From Arthrobacter sp. PsM3 (GTDB taxonomy: Bacteria > Actinomycetota > Actinomycetes > Actinomycetales > Micrococcaceae), in contig NZ_JARUXE010000017.1 in NCBI RefSeq assembly GCF_030433895.1, forward strand, positions 30,478 to 94,477: a DNA stretch of 64,000 nucleotides, read 5' to 3'. Shown here piece by piece: positions 1 to 9,005 of the stretch (positions are counted from its first letter, which is position 1; each line of letters opens with the position of its first letter). The notes beneath the pieces are model-generated. The model ran no database searches. It saw only the letters and a program-made list of their open reading frames with translations, and was not told where the DNA came from. The position numbers and the translations under genes are program-made.

Positions 1-495
1 GGCCTCGATGGAGCCCTGGCGAACCGTAATCACCGGTGCCCCAAACGTGGACGCTGACGTCACGTTGTAGGCGCCGCCGTAAACGGAGTGGTGTGCCACG
101 ACGCCCAAGTCATCACGTGACACTCCGACCGCATCGGCAGAAACCGCTGCACGGGTGCGAGCGGCGTAACGGCCAGCGAGGTCGCGCCCGTTCAGGGAAT
201 GCGAAATCAGGATCGCGTCCGGCTGCACCTGCTCCGCAGCGGCGGCAAGCGCGTCCACGCCCGGCACGCCGAGCTCGGAAGGATCCGGGGTCTCCGCGAT
301 CAGTACGCGCACGGCACCAAGGCCCGCGGCCTCCGCAGCGGCGGCGCTCCCGGCGCCGGGTGCGGCGAGTACCAATGCAATTGGCGTGCCGACTCCAGCG
401 GCAGCGCCGAAGAGTCCGGGTGCAGCCTTCTCCAGTTCACCGGAAGACCGGGTTTCAACGACGACGAGGATTGCGTCACGAGGGAATTCAGTCAT
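1..495 (-). CDS. etfA: Electron transfer flavoprotein alpha subunit, N-terminal part (cut by window edge)
   Basis: Subunit of the FAD-containing heterodimer that carries electrons from acyl-CoA and other flavin dehydrogenases to the membrane quinone pool. The visible 165 codons begin MTEFPRDAILVVVET and run off the left edge, so the C-terminal FAD-binding domain lies outside the window. The ATG at 495 is preceded on the minus strand by a GGAG box. It follows etfB with an 11-bp gap, the usual etfBA operon order. The family is recognised from the alternating hydrophobic strands and the SRDD/AHHSVYGGAYN-like segment near residue 120. Confidence 0.9.
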   Translation of the reverse strand, partial: MTEFPRDAILVVVETRSSGELEKAAPGLFGAAAGVGTPIALVLAAPGAGSAAAAEAAGLGAVRVLIAETPDPSELGVPGVDALAAAAEQVQPDAILISHSLNGRDLAGRYAARTRAAVSADAVGVSRDDLGVVAHHSVYGGAYNVTSASTFGAPVITVRQGSIEA

Positions 496-506
496 GTCGA
501 TGCTCC

Positions 507-1283
507 TTACGCCAGTCGGTTCTCTACGAGGAAGTCAGCGAGTTTCTCGCCGGCATCACCCTCGTCAATGATCTTTACGCCCGCCGCGCGCGGAGGCCTC
601 TCTGCAACGGTCAGCATGATCGAACGCGCCGCCTCCGGGTTGTCCGCCGTGATCCCGAGGTCTGCGAGGGTAAGCAGCTCAAGAGGCTTCTTCTTCGCGG
701 CCATAATTCCTTTGAAGTTCGGGAAGCGCGCCCCGGGAAGCGCTTCCGTAATGGAAATCACCGCGGGCAGGTTCGCCGATACCGTCTGCACACCGGCGTC
801 AACGGGCCGGGACCCGGACACGCCGCCGTCGCTGATTGCTACGGAGCTGAGGCCGGTAGCATGCGGCACGTCAAGCAGTTCTGCAAGCATCGCGGGGATC
901 ATGCCGCCGGATCCATCGGTGGAGACGTTGCCAGTGATGACAAGGTCAAACCCAACGCGACGGATCGCTGCTGCAAGGGTTTCAGCCGTGAGTCCAAGAT
1001 CCGCACCGCGAAGCGCTTCGTCAGAGACGTGGATGGCGCTCCCCGCGCCCATCGCAAGCCCCTTGCGGATCGTTGCCGTCGCACCCTCGGGAGCGAGGGA
1101 GAGGAGCGCGACTTCAGTGCCCTCGTTCGCGTCGGCGTAGGTCAGGGCCAGCTCCAGGGCCCGCTCGCCGATCTCATCAATGACCGCCTCGCTGGCTCCT
1201 CGATCGGCGAGGCCTGTTTCAAGGTTCAGTTTTCGGTCCCCGTATGTGTCGGGGACCTCCTTTACTAGGACGATAATCTTCAT
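507..1283 (-). CDS. etfB: Electron transfer flavoprotein beta subunit
   Basis: Partner of EtfA; the beta subunit binds AMP and docks the acyl-CoA dehydrogenases. The 258-residue length is normal for the family. It opens MKIIVLVKEVPDTYGD, the typical EtfB start. The ETF signature region (ITEALPGARFPNFKGIMAAKKKP) lies near residues 190-212. The ATG at 1283 has a GGAAGAG box about 8 nt upstream on the minus strand. It is the first gene of etfBA. A divergent TetR gene starts about 230 bp away, so the shared region could carry a common operator. Confidence 0.93.
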   Translation of the reverse strand: MKIIVLVKEVPDTYGDRKLNLETGLADRGASEAVIDEIGERALELALTYADANEGTEVALLSLAPEGATATIRKGLAMGAGSAIHVSDEALRGADLGLTAETLAAAIRRVGFDLVITGNVSTDGSGGMIPAMLAELLDVPHATGLSSVAISDGGVSGSRPVDAGVQTVSANLPAVISITEALPGARFPNFKGIMAAKKKPLELLTLADLGITADNPEAARSIMLTVAERPPRAAGVKIIDEGDAGEKLADFLVENRLA

Positions 1284-1442
1284 CGATGGCTCTTCCTGTG
1301 GCGGGCTTGTCTCTATGGAGGAGACATGTCGAAGCTCTCTTGAGTCTACGAAAGTCGCGGCGATCCTGGCGCACAGTGCCCGTGTCGTGAACTACGGCAT
1401 CAGTCTTCGTCCTTGGCGGTGCGGGGCTATCGAAGAAGTTGG

Positions 1443-1478
1443 CCTAATGGTAGTAGTCTTTTGCCTACGACTATTAGG
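1443..1478. promoter_or_regulatory. Interrupted inverted repeat between etfB and the TetR gene, possible operator
   Basis: CCTAAT at 1443-1448 pairs with ATTAGG at 1473-1478, and TAGTC at 1454-1458 pairs with GACTA at 1469-1473. The element sits 38 bp upstream of the TetR start at 1516, where self-regulating TetR proteins often bind. The two halves are not evenly spaced, so this is only a candidate. Confidence 0.3.
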
Positions 1479-1515
1479 TTACGTGCGAAAGAACGTGGGA
1501 AAGAAGGAGCCGACC

Positions 1516-2112
1516 GTGGCACGAGCAGGCCTGACAGCCGAACGCCTCGCGCAAGGAGGAGCCGATCTTGCCGACGAAATCGGCTTTGAGCAGGTGACGG
1601 TTGCCGGACTGGCGCGCCGATTCAAGGTGAAGCCGGCGAGTCTGTATTTCCACGTCAGAAGCTCCGCGGACCTCAAGGCCCGCGTTGCGCTGGTCGCCCT
1701 CGCCGAACTCGCGGACCGTGCGTCGGAGGCTGTGGCCGGCCGGTCCCGCGAGGCGGCTCTCGCGGCTTTGGGGAACGCGTATCGGAACTATGCCCATGAG
1801 CATCCGGGACGTTTCGCCGCCATGCAACTGCGGCTCGACTCCGAGACGGCCGCGCGGAGCGACGGGCCGCGGCACACCCGCCTGATGCGGGCAATCCTCC
1901 GTGAATACCAGCTGAGCGAGGCTGATCAGACCCATGCTGTCCGCCTGCTCGGCAGCACATTCCAGGGCTACGTGAGCCTGGAGCTGAGCGGAAGTTTCAG
2001 CCACAGTGAGCCCTCATCCAACGAGAGCTGGGAGCACATCATCCACGGACTCCACATCCTGTTGCAGAACTGGCAAGTGCGCCAACCGGACACAGCAAAC
2101 AACCGAGAATGA
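1516..2112 (+). CDS. TetR-family transcriptional regulator (WHG-domain type)
   Basis: One-component DNA-binding repressor, 198 residues. The N-terminal helix-turn-helix is clear at about residues 20-48 (VTVAGLARRFKVKPASLYFH). The C-terminal half, with many helices and a conserved aromatic stretch (LGNAYRNYAHEHPGRFAAM), resembles the WHG ligand-binding domain. GTG at 1516 was chosen because an AAGGAG box lies 6 nt upstream; GTG at 1495 is the alternative. The gene ends 7 bp before the SGNH hydrolase, so the two are almost certainly co-transcribed and the hydrolase is the likeliest target. The ligand cannot be read from the sequence. Confidence 0.88.
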   Translation: MARAGLTAERLAQGGADLADEIGFEQVTVAGLARRFKVKPASLYFHVRSSADLKARVALVALAELADRASEAVAGRSREAALAALGNAYRNYAHEHPGRFAAMQLRLDSETAARSDGPRHTRLMRAILREYQLSEADQTHAVRLLGSTFQGYVSLELSGSFSHSEPSSNESWEHIIHGLHILLQNWQVRQPDTANNRE

Positions 2113-2119
2113 CGAGGGC

Positions 2120-3316
2120 ATGACAATCACTGACTGGACCACCACCACCCCCATCCCGGCTGCCTTCTTCAGGGGTGTCCTTGAACTCGAACAGACCGGC
2201 CGCGGGGTCCTGCCCCACCGACTCCCGGCGAGGGCACGCGTTCAGGCCAATGACCCGCAGTTGTCCATGGCGGTAGCTCAACCATCTGGTGTCAGGCTTG
2301 CTTTCCGGACGGGCGCCAGCGCTCTGGAGCTTGACACGCTGCGCTCCCGATCGACGTACTCCGGTGTGCCGCCGAGGCCGGACGGAGTGGTCGAGCTAGT
2401 CGTAAATGGCCAAGTCCTCGGCAGTTCCGTGACCAGTGGCGGGAACGCCGTGACGATCGACATGGCCACAGGAGCCGCCACCAAGGTGGTTGGCCCCGCC
2501 TGCACGAGTCGATTCGTGGACCTCCCGGAGGGAATCAAGGACATCGAACTGTGGTTGCCCCACAACGAGACGACGGAACTCATTGCACTTCGCACCAATG
2601 CATCGGTGGAACCCAGTCCACCGGCCGGGCGGCCGAGATGGCTGCATCACGGCAGTTCAATTAGTCAAGGATCCAATGCCACCCGTCCGACGACGATTTG
2701 GCCGGCGGTCGCCGGGCGCTTGGGTGGCGCCGATCTGACGAATCTGGGTTTTGGCGGCAGTGCGCTCCTCGACCAGTTCACGGCACGCGCCATACGCGAC
2801 ACACCCGCCGAACTGATCAGCCTAAAAATCGGCATCAACCTCGTCAACCTCGACCTGATGCGTTTACGCGCGTTCGGGCCGGCTGTCCACGGTTTCCTTG
2901 ACACCATCCGCGACGGACACCCAGCGACACCACTGTTGGTCGTATCGCCCATCCACTGTCCGATCCATGAGAAAACCCCTGGGCCAGGCGCCTTCGACCC
3001 CGAGGCGCTCGCGGCCGGTGAGCTCCGGTTCCGAGCGACCGGAGACCCCTCCGAGCGTGCTGCCGGCAAGCTCACCCTCGGCGTGATCCGGGATGAGTTG
3101 AACCGGATCGTTTGCCAGCGGTCTCTGGACGACGCGAACCTGTACTACCTGGACGGCCGCGAACTATATGGAGAGCAGGACTCGATCGAGCTCCCGCTCC
3201 CAGATGCACTGCATCCGGATGCGGCAACGCACCAGCTGATGGGGGAACGTTTCGCACGCCTGGCATTTGCTGCAGGCACTGCGCTGTCGACTACCGGGTA
3301 TCGATCCAACGTGTGA
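2120..3316 (+). CDS. SGNH/GDSL-type hydrolase
   Basis: Predicted esterase, lipase or carbohydrate deacetylase of 398 residues. An N-terminal beta-rich domain (about 1-170) precedes the SGNH domain. Block I is seen as HHGSSISQGSN near residue 178 with Ser180 as candidate nucleophile. Block II is GFGGSA, block III is a variant KIGINLVN (the usual GxND has become GIN), and block V is DALHPD with Asp362 and His365. No signal peptide is visible, so it probably acts in the cytoplasm. It overlaps nothing and sits 7 bp behind the TetR gene, suggesting substrate-induced expression. The exact substrate is unknown. Confidence 0.82.
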   Translation: MTITDWTTTTPIPAAFFRGVLELEQTGRGVLPHRLPARARVQANDPQLSMAVAQPSGVRLAFRTGASALELDTLRSRSTYSGVPPRPDGVVELVVNGQVLGSSVTSGGNAVTIDMATGAATKVVGPACTSRFVDLPEGIKDIELWLPHNETTELIALRTNASVEPSPPAGRPRWLHHGSSISQGSNATRPTTIWPAVAGRLGGADLTNLGFGGSALLDQFTARAIRDTPAELISLKIGINLVNLDLMRLRAFGPAVHGFLDTIRDGHPATPLLVVSPIHCPIHEKTPGPGAFDPEALAAGELRFRATGDPSERAAGKLTLGVIRDELNRIVCQRSLDDANLYYLDGRELYGEQDSIELPLPDALHPDAATHQLMGERFARLAFAAGTALSTTGYRSNV

Positions 3317-3481
3317 TCCGATCGCGCAGACTCCAAGTCCCGGCGGGATCGCCCACGTGGAGCCCGCACGCTCGCGCAACCCGGCCTCCGCGCAGGTTGG
3401 GCGCAGCTGGCACTCCTTGTACCGTGAACTACGGGCCAGGCTGTGCTGTCGACGAGGCCGCGCGATTCTAAGGAGCTAGCT

Positions 3482-4573
3482 ATGGGCAGGTCACACCGGA
3501 CATCGCATCATGAACCCGACACGGCTGTTGAGCTGAACCCCCGGTTCAGCCGGCCGGGGGAGTCCACCATCTTTCCGCGCTTCACGATTCCCGACGGGGA
3601 GTCCCTGCCCTCGACCGCCTATCAGGTTGTCCACGATGAGGCGATGCTGACCCAACCTTGTCCTCAGCTCAGCTCAGCTGTCCAGGTGTGCTGGGAGAAA
3701 TTCTGCAACTACTGGGAGGTGGAAGCCCGCTTTGTTCCGGTATCGGTGGAACACCCGATGCTTGACGGCCATGACCTGGACCGTTACGTGGACGAGAACA
3801 CCATTGGCATCGTCGCCTACACCGGCATATACGAACCGGTCGAGCTTATCTCGGCAGCTCTGGACGAAATTCAAGTACGCCGTGGCCTGGATGTTCCCAT
3901 CCACGTGGACGGGGCCTCCGGGGCCATGATCGCACCCTTCCTGCAGCCGGAGGTTGAGTGGGACTTCCGGCTCCCCAGGGTCGCGTCGATCAACACCTCG
4001 GGCCACAAATACGGACTGGTGTACCCCGGCCTCGGTTGGGTCGTGTGGCGGGACGAAGAGGCGCTCCCCGATGACCTGATCTTCCACGTCAGCTATCTCG
4101 GCGGGGACATGCCGACCTTCGCCCTGAACTTTTCACGGCCCGGCGCCCAGGTGCTGCTGCAGTATTACCTCTTTCTCCGGCTCGGCTTTGCCGGTTACAA
4201 GTCCGTGCAAGCCATGTCCCGCGACGTGGCGCTCTACCTCTCCGGCGAAATCGGAGCCATGGAGCCCTTCACCCTGTGGAGCGACGGGTCTGACATCCCG
4301 GTCTTTGCATGGCAGCTCACCGACGGCCACACCGGAAACTGGAACCTTCACCACCTGTCCGAGCGCCTCCGGATGAACGGGTGGTTCGTTCCGGCCTACC
4401 CCATGCCCGCAGGGCTCAGCGAGGTCACGGTGCAAAGGATCGTTGTCCGTAACGGCTTCACACGCGACCTCGCATCCAGCTTCCTGACTGACCTCAAAAA
4501 GGAAGTTGCCTACCTGGACGGGCTGACCGCGCCGATGCCCCCGCGCGGGCAAACACAGGCATTCCACCACTAG
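3482..4573 (+). CDS. Glutamate decarboxylase-like protein with two in-frame deletions, probably inactive
   Basis: PLP-dependent group II decarboxylase of the GadB type, but only 363 residues against about 460 for the family. Start ATG 3482 has an AAGGAG box. Strong GadB matches flank a gap: AYQVVHDEAMLTQ (residues 47-58) is followed almost at once by SSAVQVCWEKFCNYW (64-78). The roughly 90 residues normally between them are absent, including the SSEA segment that grips the PLP phosphate. A second smaller loss is seen at residues 111-114, where DENTIGIVAYTG lacks the usual ILGVT-like five residues. The PLP lysine is kept (Lys176 in SGHKYGL), as is Asp143. The frame stays open, so it may still be translated, but decarboxylation is unlikely. 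A glutamine amidotransferase follows 26 bp downstream. Confidence 0.8.
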   Translation: MGRSHRTSHHEPDTAVELNPRFSRPGESTIFPRFTIPDGESLPSTAYQVVHDEAMLTQPCPQLSSAVQVCWEKFCNYWEVEARFVPVSVEHPMLDGHDLDRYVDENTIGIVAYTGIYEPVELISAALDEIQVRRGLDVPIHVDGASGAMIAPFLQPEVEWDFRLPRVASINTSGHKYGLVYPGLGWVVWRDEEALPDDLIFHVSYLGGDMPTFALNFSRPGAQVLLQYYLFLRLGFAGYKSVQAMSRDVALYLSGEIGAMEPFTLWSDGSDIPVFAWQLTDGHTGNWNLHHLSERLRMNGWFVPAYPMPAGLSEVTVQRIVVRNGFTRDLASSFLTDLKKEVAYLDGLTAPMPPRGQTQAFHH

Positions 4574-4599
4574 CCAGCGCTCGAGAGGAGGAGCTTGCC

Positions 4600-5469
4600 A
4601 TGTGCCGATTATTCGGGCTGCACGCCGGTCCCCGACCGGTCCGCGCCACTTTCTGGCTCCTGGACGCCCCGGACAGCCTCGCCGAGCAAAGCCATCGGGA
4701 ACCCGACGGGGCCGGCATAGGGACTTTCGATGCGGACGGCAGAGCCCGAGTGGCCAAACAGCCGCTTGCCGCGTGGGAGGACCACGCCTTCGCTCGCGAA
4801 GCGCGGGATCTGAAGAGCACGACGTTCCTGGCCCACGTGCGGTATGCCAGCACCGGCGCACACACCATGGTCAACACGCACCCGTTCGAACAGGACGGGC
4901 GGCTGTTCGCCCACAACGGCGCCTTCAGTGGTCTCGAACGGCTCGATCAGCATCTGGCCCGGCTTGGCGTGACAGACCTCGTTCAGGGTCAGACCGACAG
5001 TGAACGCCTCTTCGCGCTCATCACCGCTGAGACCCGACGGACCGGCGGCGACGTCGGAGCCGGGATCACCAGGGCGATCAACTGGGTCGCTGAGGAGTTG
5101 TCCGTCTTTAGCCTGAACCTCATCGTGACCACGGCTACGGATCTTTGGGCCGTCAGGTACCCGGCAACCCACGAGCTACACATGCTGGAACGGGACCCTG
5201 CCGCCGAACCGGCTCCCGCGGCCCCACTGAACGCCCGGAGCAACCGGATCCACTCCCGCAGCACGGATCTATCGCTCTCCCCGCATGTCCTCTTCGCTAC
5301 CGAACCGATGGACCAAAACCCGGGCTGGCGTCCCATGGCACCCGGCGAACTGGTACACGTCAGCCCGGTCCTGGCGGTGACCGCCACCTTCCCCTTCCCG
5401 GACGCCCTTGCGCATCCCCTCACTCTCTCCGATCTTGAACCGTCGGCGGCGGCCTCCCAGAAGCCTTGA
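4600..5469 (+). CDS. Class II glutamine amidotransferase
   Basis: 289-residue protein of the stand-alone GATase type 2 family (YafJ-like). Cys2 in the opening MCRLFG becomes the N-terminal nucleophile that releases ammonia from glutamine. Family blocks follow in order: HREPDGAGIG (about 32-41), HVRYASTG near 80, and the HPF...HNG segment near residues 94-107. A GAGGAGG box precedes the ATG. It follows the glutamate decarboxylase relict by 26 bp, and a shared glutamine/glutamate theme is plausible. The acceptor of the ammonia is unknown, as for most of this family. Confidence 0.85.
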   Translation: MCRLFGLHAGPRPVRATFWLLDAPDSLAEQSHREPDGAGIGTFDADGRARVAKQPLAAWEDHAFAREARDLKSTTFLAHVRYASTGAHTMVNTHPFEQDGRLFAHNGAFSGLERLDQHLARLGVTDLVQGQTDSERLFALITAETRRTGGDVGAGITRAINWVAEELSVFSLNLIVTTATDLWAVRYPATHELHMLERDPAAEPAPAAPLNARSNRIHSRSTDLSLSPHVLFATEPMDQNPGWRPMAPGELVHVSPVLAVTATFPFPDALAHPLTLSDLEPSAAASQKP

Positions 5470-5809
5470 CCCCGACGCCGGCCACCGAGCGGCCTGCGTT
5501 AACGAGAACGACGGCGGCGCTGCCACGTGCAGCGACCGATCATGAACTCGGAACTATGTGCAGCAAGTTCTTGAATATCGCTGGTGTGCCAATCAATTGG
5601 GAGCGATCGCAGGATCGGCCCGCGGCCGAGGGCAGCTCGGGGCACCCGGGGTGGGGCTGACTATCGGCGCTCGTTATCCGCGGTGAGGATCGCGGCTGCC
5701 TGCTGACTCCCCGTCCGGGTGCTCGTCTGTGCCGATGGAGACGCGCGTGCTGATGCGCCGAAGCGGCCGTCTTCGGGGGAGGTCAGCTGATCGCCTCCAT
5801 GCCCAGACG
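5470..5809. other. Gene-poor spacer
   Basis: No convincing gene was found. Short open frames on both strands lack ribosome-binding sites and family features. The stretch lies between the glutamine amidotransferase stop and the arr relict and probably belongs to the same eroding accessory zone. Confidence 0.5.
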
Positions 5810-6113
5810 CTAGAGTTCCTCAAGGTGGTTCCGGATGTCCTGAAGCGCCTCGGGGGAGTGCGGCTGCCAGTCAACGATCTCGTCAACCACCCGCAGAGGG
5901 ACCCGGATGCGGTAGGACCTGGCCGGGTGGCCGGGGAACTTTTTGTCCGTCAGATTGGGGTCATCCTCAAAGGGGCCCTCGGGTTCCACGCGGTAGATTC
6001 TTTCCCGTCCCTCGCCCACACCGAGTTCCGCTCCCCAAGTGGCCGCGTCCAGGGTTTGCGGTCAGGTAGATGTAGTCCGTACGGGTCTGCCGTGGGTTCA
6101 GCAACAGCAGAGC
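5810..6113 (-). pseudogene. arr: Rifampin ADP-ribosyltransferase (arr) remnant with frameshift and lost N-terminus
   Basis: Arr inactivates rifampin by ADP-ribosylation and is normally about 140 residues. Read on the minus strand, TDYIYLTA (about 6080-6057) is followed after one extra base by TLDAATWGAELGVGEGRERI, then EGPFEDDPNLTDKKFPG and SYR, ending at 5810. These are hallmark Arr segments. The extra base lies in the TTT run at 6055-6057; removing one T restores a single frame. In the upstream frame an amber stop (6114-6116) cuts homology off, and the N-terminal FYHGT block with its catalytic histidine is not found. A 69-codon frame from GTG 6019 remains open but would lack two of the three catalytic residues. 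Confidence 0.82.
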
Positions 6114-6241
6114 CTAGTCCCTTAGAGGATAGGCCCGCCTCCAGGCACATTGTTCGCCGGCAACACTCCTGGGTCCCCGGCCAATCCATTGCGGGCCGAT
6201 CCGCGCCGTGGGACGCTGAGGTGCAGGGAACCGCCAGACTG

Positions 6242-6258
6242 TTCTACACTCTGTAGAA
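6242..6258. promoter_or_regulatory. Operator-like perfect inverted repeat 1 upstream of cydA
   Basis: TTCTACA at 6242-6248, CTC spacer, TGTAGAA at 6252-6258: a perfect 7-bp dyad in a 17-bp site. It lies 54 bp before the cydA start and 23 bp (centre to centre) from a second near-identical site. TACA/TGTA half-sites are typical of BlaI/MecI/CopY winged-helix repressors, but the actual regulator is not in this window. Confidence 0.7.
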
Positions 6259-6264
6259 GAATCT

Positions 6265-6281
6265 TTCTACGTTGTGTAGAA
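6265..6281. promoter_or_regulatory. Operator-like inverted repeat 2 upstream of cydA
   Basis: TTCTACG, TTG spacer, TGTAGAA at 6275-6281: the same 17-bp layout as the site at 6242, with one mismatch between arms. The pair occupies the only promoter region of the cyd operon, so two dimers could bind on nearly the same helical face (23 bp apart, slightly over two turns). Confidence 0.68.
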
Positions 6282-6311
6282 GTTGCTCGCCTAGCAAAGT
6301 TAGGGACTGCC

Positions 6312-7913
6312 TTGGACGCCTTGGAAATCGCACGCTGGCAATTCGGCATCACCACCGTCTACCACTTCATGATGGTGCCCCTCACGATCGGCCTGGGCCT
6401 GGTCGTCGCCGTCATCCAGACGATGTGGCACCGCACCGGCAAACCGGAATACCTGCGGATGACCAAGTTCTGGGGCAAGCTCTTCCTGATCAACTTCATC
6501 ATGGGCGTCGCCACGGGCATCGTGCAGGAGTTCCAGTTCGGCATGGCGTGGAGCGAGTACAGCCGCTTCGTGGGCGACGTCTTCGGGGCGCCGCTGGCGA
6601 TGGAAGCGCTGCTGGCGTTCTTCGTCGAGTCGACGTTCCTGGGGCTGTGGATCTTCGGCTGGAAGCAGCTCAAACCCGCCGTGCACCTGGCCTGCCTCTG
6701 GATCGCCGTGATCGGGTCGGCCTTCTCCGCTTACTTCATCATCGTGGCGAACAGCTGGATGCAGCACCCGGTCGGCGTTGAGATGATCAACGGCCGTCCC
6801 GTGATGACAGACGCCTGGGCGGTCTTCACCAACAACACCGCCCTCGTTGCCGTCCCGCACACCCTCTTCGGTGCCCTCGCCGTGGCCGGCGCCTTCCTGC
6901 TCGGCATCGCCTGGTACCACCTGTGGCGCCGCCGCCACGACGGGATCGACACCATCGGCGCCGACGGCAAGGTCATTCCCGGCGAGGCCGCCATCCCCGG
7001 CCGCGACCGCACCGACCACGCCGTCTGGATCCGCTCCCTGCGCATCGGCGCCGTCGTCGCCATGATTTCCTTCGCCGGCACCGCCCTCACCGGCGACCTG
7101 CAGGGCAAACTCATGTTCGAACAGCAGCCCATGAAGATGGCTGCCGCCGAGGCGGCCTGCCACGACGGCACCGGCTTCTCCATCCTCAGCGTCGGCAACG
7201 TCGGTTCCAAGAACTGCGACGACGTCGTCGCCGTCATCGAGGTGCCCGGGATCCTGTCCTTCCTCGCCAAGGGTGACTTCACCACCGAGGTCAGGGGCGT
7301 CAACAGCCTGCTGGACCAGTACAAGGCCGACTACGGCACCAACCTGCCGGATAACCCGATCTACGGGGACCGGGCCGGGCAGGAGATCCAGTACGTGCCG
7401 GTCATGGAGGTCACCTACTGGGGCTTCCGGATGATGATTGGCTTCGGCGGAGTGGCCGCCCTGGCCGCGCTCGCGGCCCTGTGGGTCACCCGCAAGGGAA
7501 CCGTCCCGGCCTCTCGCGGCCTCATGCGGCTGGCCGTTTTCGGGATCCTGGCGCCGTTCGGAGCTAACGCCGCCGGCTGGATCTTCACCGAGATGGGCCG
7601 GCAGCCGTTCGTCGTCGCCCCGAACCCGGACCTCAGTGGGATCGACCAGGTCTTTATGTTCACGGCCGCAGCGGTTTCACCCGGCGTCTCGGCCGGCGAG
7701 CTGCTGACCTCCCTCGTGGTGCTGACCGCCGTGTACGCCGTGCTCCTGGTGGTCGAGGTCAAGCTGCTGGTCAAGTACATCCGCGGCGGGGTGGTTGCGG
7801 CCATGCCGGAACTCGCGCACGTCCCCGCCGACGAGAACGAGGACGCCACCCCCAGGGACGGTGGTCCCGGCAAGCCCGGGGGAACCGACGACGTCCTGGC
7901 CTTCGCCTACTAA
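6312..7913 (+). CDS. cydA: Cytochrome bd quinol oxidase subunit I
   Basis: Membrane subunit that oxidises quinol and carries the three haems of the high-affinity bd oxidase. 533 residues from TTG 6312, a start that gives the family opening MDALEIARWQFGITTVYHF; upstream in-frame ATG starts lack homology. His18 corresponds to the haem b595 ligand. The GxxxGxxQEFQFGMAWSEY segment near 80 and the GRQPFVV motif of the quinol loop are present, and the FRMM methionine fits the haem b558 ligand. The Q-loop is short. It leads cydA-cydB-cydDC, with tandem dyads just upstream. Confidence 0.95.
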   Translation: MDALEIARWQFGITTVYHFMMVPLTIGLGLVVAVIQTMWHRTGKPEYLRMTKFWGKLFLINFIMGVATGIVQEFQFGMAWSEYSRFVGDVFGAPLAMEALLAFFVESTFLGLWIFGWKQLKPAVHLACLWIAVIGSAFSAYFIIVANSWMQHPVGVEMINGRPVMTDAWAVFTNNTALVAVPHTLFGALAVAGAFLLGIAWYHLWRRRHDGIDTIGADGKVIPGEAAIPGRDRTDHAVWIRSLRIGAVVAMISFAGTALTGDLQGKLMFEQQPMKMAAAEAACHDGTGFSILSVGNVGSKNCDDVVAVIEVPGILSFLAKGDFTTEVRGVNSLLDQYKADYGTNLPDNPIYGDRAGQEIQYVPVMEVTYWGFRMMIGFGGVAALAALAALWVTRKGTVPASRGLMRLAVFGILAPFGANAAGWIFTEMGRQPFVVAPNPDLSGIDQVFMFTAAAVSPGVSAGELLTSLVVLTAVYAVLLVVEVKLLVKYIRGGVVAAMPELAHVPADENEDATPRDGGPGKPGGTDDVLAFAY

Positions 7914-7949
7914 GCCTTCGCACCCCAAGAAACGCAGAGGATACTGAGC

Positions 7950-8999
<1,050 letters not shown>

Positions 9000-9005
9000 C
9001 AGCTG

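Noticed and set aside
1180..1515. Long N-terminal extension of the TetR gene
   Set aside because: Upstream in-frame starts have no homology and overlap etfB; the AAGGAG box supports GTG 1516.
6242..6281. Rex or CRP binding site before cydA
   Set aside because: Neither TTGTGA nor TGTGA half-sites are present; the TTCTAC/GTAGAA arms do not match those factors.
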